Shown one piece after another: positions 6,871 through 16,378 of a stretch of DNA of 64,000 nucleotides (within the stretch, counting starts at the first letter, position 1; each line of letters opens with the position of its first letter). Under the pieces are notes generated by a model. That model searched no databases, was not told the origin of the DNA, and saw nothing but the letters and a program-made list of their open reading frames with translations. The stretch is taken from contig BGOU01000010.1 of the NCBI GenBank assembly GCA_003569705.1, forward strand, positions 109,694 to 173,693. Reading direction: 5' to 3'. Source of the DNA: Nitrosarchaeum sp. (GTDB lineage Archaea; Thermoproteota; Nitrososphaeria; Nitrososphaerales; Nitrosopumilaceae). The position numbers and the translations under genes are program-made.

Positions 6871-7464
6871 TTATTTTGTATTGATTGAATCAGGATCATT
6901 ATTTCCTGGAAGATACCTATCTCCTAATTTTGCCTTCATTTTTTCATCAAATTCTTCTTGTAGTCTTGTCAGATAGATTTCCGCCTCTGTTTCATCCTCT
7001 GGAACTCCTGTGTTTACATTGTAATTGAAACCCGTGGCAAGATGGTAAAATTCTTCAAAGAATTCTTTACAATCTATTACATCTGCATGTGAATCAACTG
7101 ATACCACTAGACAATTACTGTCTTCTCTAAATTTTAAACACACTTCTTCATCAATCATCGTATCTACTATCACTGCCATAAGATATGGAATTGATGATTC
7201 ATCCAGTTTTCTTTGATTGTCTTTAGAATTTGTTATCCATAATTCATAACCATCTGCAAGATACTCAAAAGTATTCACTAGCGTTTTTCTGATATTGCTA
7301 TCTAAATGCGCCAGTTTTGATTTCCATGATATCTCTTTATTATTTGGCTCAACATACATGATGTCAAATTTTATTTCTTCGTGAATTTGTTCATATTCCC
7401 AAACTTGCTTATTTGTCCACATGGGCGAATATTTTTCAATGAGTATTGCAGTTAATTGATCCAA
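6871..7464 (-). CDS. Uncharacterised acidic protein, 197 aa
   Basis: Starts MDQLTAILIEKYSPMW. It is soluble, rich in Asp/Glu, with a DSHADVIDCKEFFEEFYHL segment and an acidic C-terminal half (GVPEDETEAEIYL, then LGDRYLPGNNDPD). No catalytic motif or family was recognised. It is flanked by gaps that hold only tiny genes. Confidence 0.6.
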   Translation of the reverse strand: MDQLTAILIEKYSPMWTNKQVWEYEQIHEEIKFDIMYVEPNNKEISWKSKLAHLDSNIRKTLVNTFEYLADGYELWITNSKDNQRKLDESSIPYLMAVIVDTMIDEEVCLKFREDSNCLVVSVDSHADVIDCKEFFEEFYHLATGFNYNVNTGVPEDETEAEIYLTRLQEEFDEKMKAKLGDRYLPGNNDPDSINTK

Positions 7465-7582
7465 TATTTTGAATCAATTAGACCACTGTTTATGCTTATC
7501 TTGCAAAATATCCTATTTTTTTATCATGTTTTAACGTTGTTCATTAATGACATCTATTCGGTATTTTTGAATTAAATCTATT

Positions 7583-7789
7583 TTAATTTTTGATATTTGA
7601 TTTAAAAAATGCCAATGTGCACTCTACAAGTTCTTTATTTGAATGCTTTTTGATTGTGTGTTTGCAGTTGGGACATGTACCTTTGTCCTCATCTGTAAAG
7701 TCCTCTCCGATTTGTTTCATACAACATTCCATTAATTCTGCAGTAGAGTGCGACTCCATAGCTAGTTTGCATGTAGGACACTCAGTCAA
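7583..7789 (-). CDS. Duplicated zinc-motif protein, about 68 aa
   Basis: Two copies of a 35-residue unit, CPTCK...SHSTAELMECC and CPNCK...KHSNKELVECT, each with a CxxC, a His and a further Cys. The longest frame starts at 7849 with an implausible hydrophobic leader. The TTG at 7789 follows a GGAG about ten bases upstream and starts right before the first unit, so I prefer it. Each unit probably binds one zinc. Function unknown. Confidence 0.6.
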   Translation of the reverse strand: MTECPTCKLAMESHSTAELMECCMKQIGEDFTDEDKGTCPNCKHTIKKHSNKELVECTLAFFKSNIKN

Positions 7790-8163
7790 ATTTTTTCTCC
7801 ATATGATAATTAAAACCAATATTCTGGAAACCAACTTGTAGCAAAACAAATTTCACTATAATTGAAATTAATATAATGTCACATGTCTTGTATTTTTGCA
7901 TTCTAGTTTTCTATTTGCTTTATCAAAATAAGAGTTTCTCAATTTAAAAAAAGAATATTGATGGTAGTTTATGTTAAATATTTTAACAAACCACTATAAC
8001 CACATATTTGAGAAAATATGCTTATTTCTATGCCTGTTTTACTTGATTTTATTAAAATTTTAATCAAAGATAAAGAATCTTTATGAAAAATTATTTAAAA
8101 ATGATTGTTGACATCTCATCTATGTTGACTGGATATTGGATGAAACAAACAAAATGTGTTGCA
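7790..8163. other. Intergenic AT-rich region
   Basis: No convincing gene on either strand. The only structure noticed is a 17-base inverted repeat at 7972-7988 (TGTTAAA, TAT, TTTAACA), which could be an operator or simply a result of AT-richness. Confidence 0.5.
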
Positions 8164-8325
8164 TTATTTTTTAAACAACTCTAATTCTTCTAGGATCTTC
8201 CCCATGGAATGCTTCCATCTTCTCATTGCCTCAATATCATGCGGTCTATTGTTTTCTAATTCTTCTTTATGTTTTAGTAATTCTTGATGTCTTTTCTCAT
8301 CAATTTTTTTAATCATACAATTCAT
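8164..8325 (-). CDS. Small charged helical protein, 53 aa
   Basis: ATG at 8325 and TAA at 8164-8166. The product is one long charged helix (IDEKRHQELLKHKEELENN, then HDIEAMRRWKHSMGKILEEL), which suggests a coiled coil. No family recognised. It is divergent from the metalloprotease gene starting at 8464, with 138 bases between the two. Confidence 0.5.
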   Translation of the reverse strand: MNCMIKKIDEKRHQELLKHKEELENNRPHDIEAMRRWKHSMGKILEELELFKK

Positions 8326-8463
8326 TTGTATTCCTATATTTGAATAAATTCCTCTGTTTAATTTTAATTATTTCATGCCTGCCTTTTTGTAATTTTTGGT
8401 TTTATCTAACACTAAAGTTACTACTCCATAGAAAGTTTTACTTATTGCAACAAACAAATTTCT

Positions 8464-9369
8464 TTGTTGAAATTATTACTTTTAGCTGTTCTAATAATTG
8501 GTGTTTTGGGGTATTTGCTGTATGCAAATATGTTGCCCTTTAACACTCAAAATGAACCTGAAGGATTGGTCAAATCTTCTGAAAAAGTTAAGGAATTATC
8601 TAAAGTTGCAACTAAAACTGAGCAAAAAATCATCTATTATTCAATCCAAGCAATTCCAAATCTGCCTGATACACAAATTCCATTAAATGCATTACATAAG
8701 GCACTTGATACCTGGAAATCAGTGAATCCTAACTTGGATTTTGTAGAGTCAGATAATCCAAACATTGAGATTCGTTGGCAAGTGTATGCCTCAGAAACTC
8801 ATTCTGGTCTGTCTACTTGTAATTCTGCATTGTTTGGAATTTTGAATCACTGCGTGTTGGACATTTCTCTTGGCGATAAAGACTGTAGTGGTAATTTTGT
8901 TCAAAATGATGAAAACATGGTTTCAAACATCATGATGCATGAGATTGGACATGCACTTGGATTGGGACACAGTGCTGATAAAAATCACCTAATGTATTCA
9001 GATGAATCACCTGTAGCTGATTTTGACTCTCATGGGTTTATTGTACCTCAAAAATTTGAAGAACTCTATGTTGGCCAAAAATCTTTACTTGATCAAGATG
9101 ATGCAATTCGAAATCAAATTGAATCATTGGATAAAAAAATTACACGTGCAAAATCACAATATAGTGAATATTATAAACAATATGAATACTATGATGGAAA
9201 AACTTTACCTCAAGATGAATTTGAAAAATCTCAGAGAATAGTAGATAAATTAAATTCTGAATCAGATGAGATTAATTCTATGATCGATCAACAAAACCAA
9301 TTAATTAAACAAAGTGACAGCATTCTAGAAATTTTAGACTGTCATCCTAATTTTGATGTTCAAAACTAG
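8464..9369 (+). CDS. Secreted or membrane-anchored matrixin-like metalloprotease (metzincin)
   Basis: A protein of 301 residues with a TTG start (TTG TTG at 8464/8467). Residues 1-24 are a hydrophobic signal or anchor, so the enzyme acts outside the membrane. The catalytic zinc motif HEIGHALGLGHS (HExxHxxGxxH) lies at about residues 159-170, and a Met-turn (HLMYS) follows, as in matrixins. The preceding domain has SNIMMHE and DISLGDKDC segments. After the protease comes a C-terminal region of about 95 residues predicted as coiled coil. Its substrate is unknown. The DUF922-like gene downstream is another putative metalloprotease. Confidence 0.85.
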   Translation: MLKLLLLAVLIIGVLGYLLYANMLPFNTQNEPEGLVKSSEKVKELSKVATKTEQKIIYYSIQAIPNLPDTQIPLNALHKALDTWKSVNPNLDFVESDNPNIEIRWQVYASETHSGLSTCNSALFGILNHCVLDISLGDKDCSGNFVQNDENMVSNIMMHEIGHALGLGHSADKNHLMYSDESPVADFDSHGFIVPQKFEELYVGQKSLLDQDDAIRNQIESLDKKITRAKSQYSEYYKQYEYYDGKTLPQDEFEKSQRIVDKLNSESDEINSMIDQQNQLIKQSDSILEILDCHPNFDVQN

Positions 9370-9878
9370 TTTTTTATTTTAAAGTGTGTTGTAAATGCAA
9401 ATAGGATAATTTTTGATTATTTAATGTCGTATAACAAGACAAAGCCTACAATTAATGATACAATTGAAATCCCCATGGATATTATGAATTTTAGATTCAT
9501 AAATTATTTTAATTTTGTCTGAATTAATAGTTTTAAAGGAAAGCAAGCAAGTTTGATATCTTTTTTGTATCCATCCCTTCATGTGATACGTCAAAGCAAT
9601 CAAACATGCAAACAGTCTTGCCTCCAATATTTTGTATGCTCTGATTTTTGAAAAATTCTTAAAATAACACGTGTCTTGTTAATTGATCAAAATGGTTTGA
9701 AAAAATGATCCATTTCAAATTGATTTCATTTGTGCTTGAATCTATTCTTAAAAATATCGTTTAATCCAGGCATATTTTATCGCTAATGTTTGATATTTTT
9801 TAAAAATGATATTGTTTTGTGGCTAATTTCTCTAGTGAAAAATCAATAATTTTATTCCCACACATAACAAACAATCAC
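9370..9878. other. Intergenic region, no supported gene
   Basis: About 450-500 AT-rich bases. A 68-codon minus frame at 9421-9627 has biased, low-complexity composition and no motif, so I leave it out. The 3' part probably contains the promoter of the DUF922-like gene. Confidence 0.5.
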
Positions 9879-10418
9879 ATGAGTCAAAATAATACTATTT
9901 CCTGGTCTAAGGATAATTTTTTAGATTGGTCCAACTTTCAGGCCGAATTTAATCCTGCAGCGCTTGAAGATGTCCACAGTATAATCAAATATCGTTACAC
10001 CTGGATTGTAAATTCTGATAGCGACGGTAGTCAAATTAGATTCTTTATTGAGAATATTGATCTGACTGCTGAATTTTACCCTCTGCTTTCCTGGGTAAGG
10101 CCCTCAGAAGTAACTCCTAACCTCTTAAAACATGAGCAAGGACATTTTGATCTTGCAGAATTACTTCGGCCCGAAATTACAAAACAAATTCAGAGTGTAT
10201 TTGATGAAAAAAAATTTCCTACTAGAGGACAAAATCAAGAACGACAAAAACAATACGCTCGTGAAGATTCTGGTCTGATGATTGCAAAAGAACTTGAAAT
10301 ATTTGAAAAATATCTTTTTGAAAAACAAGAAGAATATGATAAACAAACAAACTATGGGCAAATAATAGAAAAACAACAAGAATATGACAACATGTTCAAA
10401 AAATTACGTATTATCTGA
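9879..10418 (+). CDS. DUF922-like putative zinc-dependent protease
   Basis: About 179 residues from the ATG at 9879 (a GTG at 9819 would add 20). ISWSKDNFLDWSNFQA at the N-terminus and LLKHEQGHFDLAELLRPEI at about residues 86-104 match the W-x-D-F opening and the HExxH-type helix (HEQGH) of DUF922, a family predicted to contain secreted Zn proteases. No signal peptide is visible from the preferred start, so location is uncertain. The C-terminal 70 residues are a charged helix (KQQEYDN repeats). Confidence 0.65.
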   Translation: MSQNNTISWSKDNFLDWSNFQAEFNPAALEDVHSIIKYRYTWIVNSDSDGSQIRFFIENIDLTAEFYPLLSWVRPSEVTPNLLKHEQGHFDLAELLRPEITKQIQSVFDEKKFPTRGQNQERQKQYAREDSGLMIAKELEIFEKYLFEKQEEYDKQTNYGQIIEKQQEYDNMFKKLRII

Positions 10419-10584
10419 TGTATGTCATTATTTGAAAAATTATATTTTAAAACGTATCGTGGTGTAATTGTAAATGTTTATTTTTTAAATGTTAATTTCT
10501 TGTGGAAATTATATGTCAAAATTAAAGTAGTTTGTTGTTACTTTGGTTAATAGGTTGAATCTTGTTTGTCTTGATTTTTTCTAC

Positions 10585-10848
10585 TTATTCTTGTCTGATC
10601 ATTTTATTTTCAGGAATTGAATTGATGTAATTCACAAGACTACGATAATATTTTAGATGAAAATCTAGGTCACTTATTTCTGTCCGTTTTAATTCTTCTA
10701 ACTCTGGTCCAAAATCTCGCTTGTCTGATTGTATGTGATTTAATGTGTTTTCATTTATTTCAATCATGTGAAATAAACTGTGTAGCACTTCCCCCTTGGT
10801 TAGTGTTTTATCGCATGATCTTTGTAGTAAAGCTTCGACCCACTCCAT
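10585..10848 (-). CDS. Uncharacterised helical protein, 87 aa
   Basis: Begins MEWVEALLQRSCDKTLTKGEV and continues as three amphipathic helices, with a HLKYYRSLVNYINSIP end. No motif or family recognised. A small cytosolic helical bundle is likely. Confidence 0.5.
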   Translation of the reverse strand: MEWVEALLQRSCDKTLTKGEVLHSLFHMIEINENTLNHIQSDKRDFGPELEELKRTEISDLDFHLKYYRSLVNYINSIPENKMIRQE

Positions 10849-10950
10849 GATTATTATCTCAAAATTGTTATTTCTATTCCTGAATGTATCTTTTCTAACC
10901 TTTACTCTAATTTTGTTTAGTACTGTTAATTTGAAAAATATGTGCCGAGG

Positions 10951-11082
10951 CTAGTCTTTTTTTGCCTTCTTTTTTTCATCCATTATCTCTTGGTTTCTTT
11001 CAATATCTGAGTGGATGTCTACATGATCATACAACGCTTCTTTGGAGTCAAAAAGTTGCTCACAATAATAACACTGGTGCAT
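10951..11082 (-). CDS. C2H2 zinc-finger microprotein, 43 aa
   Basis: ATG at 11082, TAG at 10951. The sequence CYYCEQLFDSKEALYDHVDIH is a full C2H2 finger (CxxC, F, L, HxxxH), followed by a Lys-rich tail (MDEKKKAKKD). The finger layout is textbook. A nucleic-acid-binding role is inferred, since archaeal C2H2 mini-proteins are poorly characterised. Confidence 0.65.
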   Translation of the reverse strand: MHQCYYCEQLFDSKEALYDHVDIHSDIERNQEIMDEKKKAKKD

Positions 11083-11182
11083 TTCTTTGTTACGTCGATC
11101 TCAAATTAATTACTTTCTCTATATTCATGCCTGACTGAAATACTGATGATTGTAATTATCCACAACAAGGGATGTTTGTAGC

Positions 11183-11500
11183 CTAGTGGGTTTCTAGCTC
11201 TATCTCTGTATTGCAGGATGGCAGTTTTCCTGACTCTTTTTTGAACTCTTCAATTAACTGGATTTGACGTTCTTTTGGACTATTTGTAAATTCTCGTTGA
11301 TACGACTGTGTCTTTTGTTTACATTCATTTCCTTCAAATCCTGTATCTACATATTTTGTGAATGTTTCTTCCAAATTATTACTCTCCCCTATGTAGATCA
11401 CATCTTTGTTTCTGTTATACAAAACATAAACGCCTGGAATTGCTTTGACAAATTTGGCACTTTCTAGCCAAACTCTCATCTTGTCTTCTAGTAATTCCAT
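11183..11500 (-). CDS. Stand-alone GIY-YIG-like domain protein
   Basis: A protein of 105 residues. AIPGVYVLYNRNKDVIYIGES at about residues 20-40 contains the paired GVY and YIG motifs of the GIY-YIG nuclease fold. The Arg expected in the following helix is missing (NLEETFTKYV), while possible Glu and Asn partners exist in the C-terminal helix (LIEEFKK...SCN). It may therefore be a binding or inactive version. It sits divergent from the DinG/XPD helicase gene. Confidence 0.65.
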   Translation of the reverse strand: MELLEDKMRVWLESAKFVKAIPGVYVLYNRNKDVIYIGESNNLEETFTKYVDTGFEGNECKQKTQSYQREFTNSPKERQIQLIEEFKKESGKLPSCNTEIELETH

Positions 11501-11599
11501 AATTTACTGTGATATTACTAGATATTAAACTGCATTGCAAAATCTCGAATAATATTAGAACCTTCATGCTTTTAATATTAAAGAAAAACAGATTCAATC

Positions 11600-13279
11600 C
11601 TGTCTCTTTTAGAAAAATTTCCAGAACCGTTTTCTCCACGAGATATTCAAAAAGAAATCCTATCTGAAATTGAAGAGAAATTAAAATCAGGTTACAAGAA
11701 AATTATTTTGTGTGCTCCAACTGGAGTGGGAAAATCCCTAGTGGGAGCCACTGTCTCAAGATACTTTGATAGTTCGTTTACTATAACTGCCTCAAAACAT
11801 CTCCAGGATCAATATATCAAAGATATTCCATTTCTTAAACCTGTTAAAGGAAAACAAAATTTTGCATGTCTAAAGATGATGGAATCTGAAAAAGTAGATA
11901 ATTCCAGAAAAGCTATGAGATGGGGACTGACATGTGACAAAGGACAATGTCTGGAAAAAATAATCAAAAATGGTAAGGAAATAATTGAGGTTTGTAAATT
12001 CAAGCCTACAATAAAACAAGTAGAAGATCATACTCAAGAATCTGAATCTTGCCCTTACTATCTTCAAAAATATGATGCACTTGTTTCAAAACACTCTCTT
12101 TGGAATTATCATGCATTTTTTCAAATTATGAAATTTAACAAAAAACTTTTTGAAGATTATCTTAATAGAAAAGTCACAATATTTGATGAGGCTCATAAAA
12201 TAGAAGATCAGATAATGCAGTTTATTGGATTTGATATATTTAGTGGGCAGGTAGAAGAATGCAATCTAAATATCGACAAATATGATTTTACTGATTTGGA
12301 TTCAATGATACAACTTATTGACGACATTACATACTCTTATGCCAAAAAAATAAAAGACATCAAAGAAAGCGACTCGTACCAAAAAGAACCGGATTATGAA
12401 TCAGTTACACGACTAGAGAGGAGATATGATAGAGTAGCTCAGGCTAAAATTGATATTCTTACTGATAAGGATAATTTTGTAGTAAATGATCCTGTTCAAG
12501 ATTTGAATGGAAATTTTAGAACCATCTCTGTAAAACCTATTGATGTTTCAGCATTTGCTAATTCATTTTTTACTACTGAATATCAAATATTCATGTCTGC
12601 CACTATTGATAGATTCAGTTTTTGTGAAAATATGGGATTGAAACAAGATGATGTTGCGTTTATTGATACTCCCAAATCACCATTTCCAATTGAACATAGA
12701 CAAATTGAACTTTTAAATATTAAACGGCTAAGCTATGGTTCTACCGAAGTCGATGAACTTGAAGTGATAAAAGCCATTGATAGAATAATGGATGAGCATT
12801 CTGGTGAAAGGGGTTTGATTTTAACATCATCTGTTCCGCGATGTCAAAAAATTCTGAGATATCTCTCACCAAAAAATACTAGGCGAATCAGAATTTGCCA
12901 TAGCTATAACAAAGATGGAAAAACACAAGATGAAATTATTTCAGAACATGCAGCTGATCCTACAGGCGTTTTACTTTCTTCTTCATTATGGGAAGGAGTG
13001 GACCTCAAAGATGATTTATCTCGATTTCAAATTATCGCCAAAGTTCCATATCCTAATTATAAAGAAAAAAGAACAAAAGCAAAAATGGATAAATTTCCTT
13101 TGTGGTATACTGCTCAAACTCTTACTAAACTACTTCAGGGATTTGGGCGCTCAATTAGAAGTGAAGATGATTGGGCCAAAACATATGTGCTTGACACTGC
13201 AGTTAACAACGTCTTTTTCAAGGCTCAGAAAATGATTCCACGTGCATACCATGATGTATTAGGTATAGAGAATCTTTAG
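11600..13279 (+). CDS. DinG/XPD-type superfamily 2 helicase with Fe-S cluster
   Basis: The frame is open from 11582 and encodes about 560 residues. Walker A is APTGVGKS, just after a Q-motif-like SPRDIQKEIL. Cysteines for a 4Fe-4S cluster lie in FACLKMM, TCDKGQC, EVCKFKP and SCPYYL. The DEAH box is FDEAHKIED. Later motifs are SATIDR, SSLWEGVDLKDD and the arginine-finger helix QGFGRSIRSEDDW. This is the domain order of DinG/Rad3/XPD helicases in DNA repair. No ATG, GTG or TTG precedes the Q-motif. A TTG at 11708 would delete it, so the true start is probably the CTG near 11600, about 25 bases after a TATA-like ATATTAAAG, or the start is damaged. Confidence 0.8.
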   Translation: MSLLEKFPEPFSPRDIQKEILSEIEEKLKSGYKKIILCAPTGVGKSLVGATVSRYFDSSFTITASKHLQDQYIKDIPFLKPVKGKQNFACLKMMESEKVDNSRKAMRWGLTCDKGQCLEKIIKNGKEIIEVCKFKPTIKQVEDHTQESESCPYYLQKYDALVSKHSLWNYHAFFQIMKFNKKLFEDYLNRKVTIFDEAHKIEDQIMQFIGFDIFSGQVEECNLNIDKYDFTDLDSMIQLIDDITYSYAKKIKDIKESDSYQKEPDYESVTRLERRYDRVAQAKIDILTDKDNFVVNDPVQDLNGNFRTISVKPIDVSAFANSFFTTEYQIFMSATIDRFSFCENMGLKQDDVAFIDTPKSPFPIEHRQIELLNIKRLSYGSTEVDELEVIKAIDRIMDEHSGERGLILTSSVPRCQKILRYLSPKNTRRIRICHSYNKDGKTQDEIISEHAADPTGVLLSSSLWEGVDLKDDLSRFQIIAKVPYPNYKEKRTKAKMDKFPLWYTAQTLTKLLQGFGRSIRSEDDWAKTYVLDTAVNNVFFKAQKMIPRAYHDVLGIENL

Positions 13280-13442
13280 TAGACAACAGTAATCCAATAA
13301 CAATAATGTAATTTTCTTTTCCTGTTATCTCTAAGTTTTATTGCTGATCGGCGATCTATAAACCTTGTGAATAATTTGATCATTACAATCTCTGTTGAGA
13401 ATTGTCCAAATCCTTAATTGATTATGGATTATTTGTCGTAGC

Positions 13443-14003
13443 ATGAATGTCTCTAATTTTCTTAAAATCATAAAGAAACAAAAAAAATCACAGAAAATTA
13501 GATTATACATTATTGATAAAAACAAACATTATTTTCTAAATGATGGGGTTTTAAAAAATGGATTTGATTCTAAATTAACTGTAACAAAAAATCGTGATAG
13601 TGTTTTATCTTCATTCTCAAAAATGGCGTTTCTATTTGATGAGATCATTAGATTGAGAATAGTGGCGCATTCTAATCAAAATGATAGCAAAGAACTACTT
13701 TATCTTCTTAATTTGGTTCCGATCAATCGTAAAATTAGAACATTTCTTGATTGGGGTGTTTTTGGACCTGAATATACTAGAGACATGTCTAGACTTTTTG
13801 AGGTCAGAAATGATATAGTGCACTGTGTGTCCCTTGACGAAGTAAATTACAACCCAAAAAACTCTATTTCATTATCAAGTGTAAATGGTTTTAAAAAATT
13901 TAAAACTGATCTGGATAAAGCATGGGGAAATCTATTAAAAATCTATGTTGTGGAGCAAGAAAAAATTAACTGGACTGCATTGTCTATGGAACTAAAATTA
14001 TAA
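13443..14003 (+). CDS. HEPN-like uncharacterised protein, 186 aa
   Basis: Starts MNVSNFLKIIKKQKK and has a basic N-terminus. The middle (FSKMAFLFDEIIRLRIVA) and the segment FEVRNDIVHCVS are helical. R-N-D-I-V-H fits the R-x4-6-H signature of HEPN ribonucleases, and the all-helical prediction agrees. The family is not otherwise recognised, and no partner nucleotidyltransferase or antitoxin is visible next to it. Function is inference only. Confidence 0.5.
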   Translation: MNVSNFLKIIKKQKKSQKIRLYIIDKNKHYFLNDGVLKNGFDSKLTVTKNRDSVLSSFSKMAFLFDEIIRLRIVAHSNQNDSKELLYLLNLVPINRKIRTFLDWGVFGPEYTRDMSRLFEVRNDIVHCVSLDEVNYNPKNSISLSSVNGFKKFKTDLDKAWGNLLKIYVVEQEKINWTALSMELKL

Positions 14004-14144
14004 CTTTTGTGTCTATTTGTGAGTTTGATTTTATTTACATATCTTCGAATATGAATCGATCAGAGTTTAGAATACATTTTCATACACCTGGATTAATTTA
14101 CTAATTTTACCAATCAATTGTTCTCAAAGGTTAATTTCAATACC

Positions 14145-14273
14145 CTACACGTCTTTATTATTTTCTGCCCAACAATCGCATTGTGTCCAAGTACAATTAG
14201 GACAATCATACGGTGTATCACTAATTTTACATTCTGAAGGAAGGCAATTACAACGTGGACATTTAATTTCCAT
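14145..14273 (-). CDS. Cys-rich zinc microprotein, 42 aa
   Basis: ATG at 14273, TAG at 14145. Ligands are CPRCNC, a lone Cys after PSE, CPNC and CDCW, eight Cys in total, enough for two zinc ions. It differs in spacing from the CxCxCH microproteins around 6 kb. Function unknown. Confidence 0.55.
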   Translation of the reverse strand: MEIKCPRCNCLPSECKISDTPYDCPNCTWTQCDCWAENNKDV

Positions 14274-14369
14274 CTGTATTTTTAAAAAACATGTTTTAAT
14301 TATATTTACATTTTAGAACAAATGTTGATGATTCTCTAAATTTTATATTAATTATCTAGGAATAAAATA

Positions 14370-16043
14370 TTATAAATTTGGACTAGTAATTGCCCCTTGC
14401 GCTGCAGAGCCTACTAATGTTGCATATTTTGCAAGTGCGCCAGTTGTGTAGTTTGGTTTTGGTGGACTCCATTGTTTTCTTCTTTTTTCTAGTTCTTCTG
14501 CAGATACATGAAGATCAACTATGTTGGTTTCTATGTCTATTGTAATTTCATCGTCATTTTTTACTAGTGCAATTGGACCTCCGACATATGCTTCTGGAGC
14601 AACATGTCCTACCATGAATCCGCGTGTACCTCCAGAAAATCTACCATCAGTTACCATTGCAACTTTTTTACCTAATCCTTGACCTACAAGTGCCGCGGTG
14701 GTTGCTAGCATCTCCCTCATTCCAGGTCCTCCTTTTGGACCCTCATATCTGATTACCACTACGTGACCTTCTTCAATTTCTCCCTTGGCTACTGCATCAA
14801 ATGCATACTCTTCTCTGTCATACACTCGGGCTTTGCCTGTAAATTTTGTCATCTCAACACCTGCTGTTTTAATGACTGCTCCATCTGGCGCCAAACTTCC
14901 TTTTAACACCACTGCAGTTCCAACTGAATGAATTGGATTATCTACTGATTTGACTATTTGTTGGACTACCTCTGGGATGTTCATTGATGCAAGATTTTCT
15001 TTAATTGATTTTCCAGTTACAGTAATACAATTATCGTGAATTAGTTTTCTTTCTGCTAATTTTTTTAGTACAAATGGAATACCGCCAATTTTATCGAGAG
15101 AATTCATTACGTAATTTCCACCCGGCTTCATATCTGCCAAATGTGGGGTCTTTTTTCTAACTCTCTCAAAATCGTCATATGTTAATTTTATTCCAACTTC
15201 ATTTGATAATGCCAACAAGTGTAAAATTCCATTTGTAGAACCACCTACTGCGTTTAGCATTGCAATTGCATTTTCAAATGCCTCAAATGTGAGAATGTCC
15301 CGTGGTTTGATATTTTGTTCTAATAATCTCACACATGCTTTACCTGTATCATACACTATTTTCTCTCTTCTGTCATCTTCTGCTGGAGGACTTGCACTGC
15401 CTGGTAAGGCAAGACCTATAGCTTCAGAAATTGATGCCATTGTATTTGCAGTAAACATTCCACCACATGATCCTGCGTTTGGACATGCAGTGTTTTCTAT
15501 ATTTTTTAACCCCTCTAGGGATAATTGCCCTGCATCATATGCGCCAACTGCTTCATACACATCAACTACTGTTAATTCTTGACCATTTAGTATTCCTGGC
15601 ATGATTGTTCCTCCATAAACAAAGATAGATGGTATGTTCAATCGTGCCATTGCCATCATAGTTCCTGGTAAACTCTTATCACATCCTGCAATTCCTACTA
15701 GTGCATCATACTGATGTGCACGAACCATTAATTCAATGGAATCTGCAATTACCTCTCTTGAAATTAATGATGATTTCATTCCTTCATGACCCATTGCAAT
15801 TCCATCACTTACTGCAATAGTTGAAAATTCTCTGGGTGTTGCACCACCGTCACTTACACCTTCTTTTGCTTTTAGAGCTAATCTTGGAAGGTGAATATTA
15901 CAAGGAGTTGCCTCGTTTCCAGTATGGCATACTCCAACAAATGGTTTTTCTAAATCATTATCTGTTAATCCCATAGCTTTGTACATTGCTCTATGTGGAG
16001 CCCTAGCAGTTCCTTCTACAACATTTCTACTAGAAATTTCCAT
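14370..16043 (-). CDS. ilvD: Dihydroxy-acid dehydratase
   Basis: A protein of 557 residues, the usual family length. It converts 2,3-dihydroxy-3-methylbutanoate or -pentanoate to the 2-oxo acid in valine/isoleucine synthesis. Fe-S ligands are visible in [25 protein letters not shown] and [16 protein letters not shown]. The [18 protein letters not shown] and [20 protein letters not shown] segments are IlvD hallmarks. The ATG at 16043 ([16 protein letters not shown]) matches family starts. It is monocistronic here, with the related ilvA at 42.9 kb. Confidence 0.96.
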   Translation of the reverse strand: MEISSRNVVEGTARAPHRAMYKAMGLTDNDLEKPFVGVCHTGNEATPCNIHLPRLALKAKEGVSDGGATPREFSTIAVSDGIAMGHEGMKSSLISREVIADSIELMVRAHQYDALVGIAGCDKSLPGTMMAMARLNIPSIFVYGGTIMPGILNGQELTVVDVYEAVGAYDAGQLSLEGLKNIENTACPNAGSCGGMFTANTMASISEAIGLALPGSASPPAEDDRREKIVYDTGKACVRLLEQNIKPRDILTFEAFENAIAMLNAVGGSTNGILHLLALSNEVGIKLTYDDFERVRKKTPHLADMKPGGNYVMNSLDKIGGIPFVLKKLAERKLIHDNCITVTGKSIKENLASMNIPEVVQQIVKSVDNPIHSVGTAVVLKGSLAPDGAVIKTAGVEMTKFTGKARVYDREEYAFDAVAKGEIEEGHVVVIRYEGPKGGPGMREMLATTAALVGQGLGKKVAMVTDGRFSGGTRGFMVGHVAPEAYVGGPIALVKNDDEITIDIETNIVDLHVSAEELEKRRKQWSPPKPNYTTGALAKYATLVGSAAQGAITSPNL

Positions 16044-16148
16044 AACACGACAAATGTAGATTGCTATAATTTAGACTTTATTGACGTTATCACTAAAAAT
16101 ATCATTGATCATAAAGCGTTTAAATTCTAAACATTTCCACTGAAAATA

Positions 16149-16361
16149 TTGGAACAAAAATCTCTTGCATGCCCTATTTGTCAAAGTAATAAAGCCGAAA
16201 TTGCAGGTGAGGATGTTAAACTAAGTGGACAATTCCAAGACAAGGAATTTCTAACTACTCCGTTAACTGTTCTAAAATGTACTCGGTGTGGCTATTACAT
16301 GTTTTTTGATAAAATGGCACAATTCACCACAAAAGAAGAATCATCTTTTGATGAATCATAA
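16149..16361 (+). CDS. Small zinc-ribbon protein, 70 aa
   Basis: TTG start at 16149. CPICQSNKAEI at the N-terminus and LKCTRCGYYMFF at about residues 42-53 form a four-Cys ribbon separated by an LSGQFQDKEF beta segment. This resembles archaeal nucleic-acid-binding zinc ribbons. It is divergent from ilvD. Function not known. Confidence 0.6.
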   Translation: MEQKSLACPICQSNKAEIAGEDVKLSGQFQDKEFLTTPLTVLKCTRCGYYMFFDKMAQFTTKEESSFDES

Positions 16362-16378
16362 CTCAAAATACTGAACAA

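Noticed and set aside
7972..7988. Inverted repeat as a transcription terminator
   Set aside because: Archaeal terminators are T-rich rather than hairpins, and such repeats are expected in AT-rich DNA.
9421..9627. Minus-strand frame of 68 codons
   Set aside because: Biased composition, no motif, in a region that looks non-coding.
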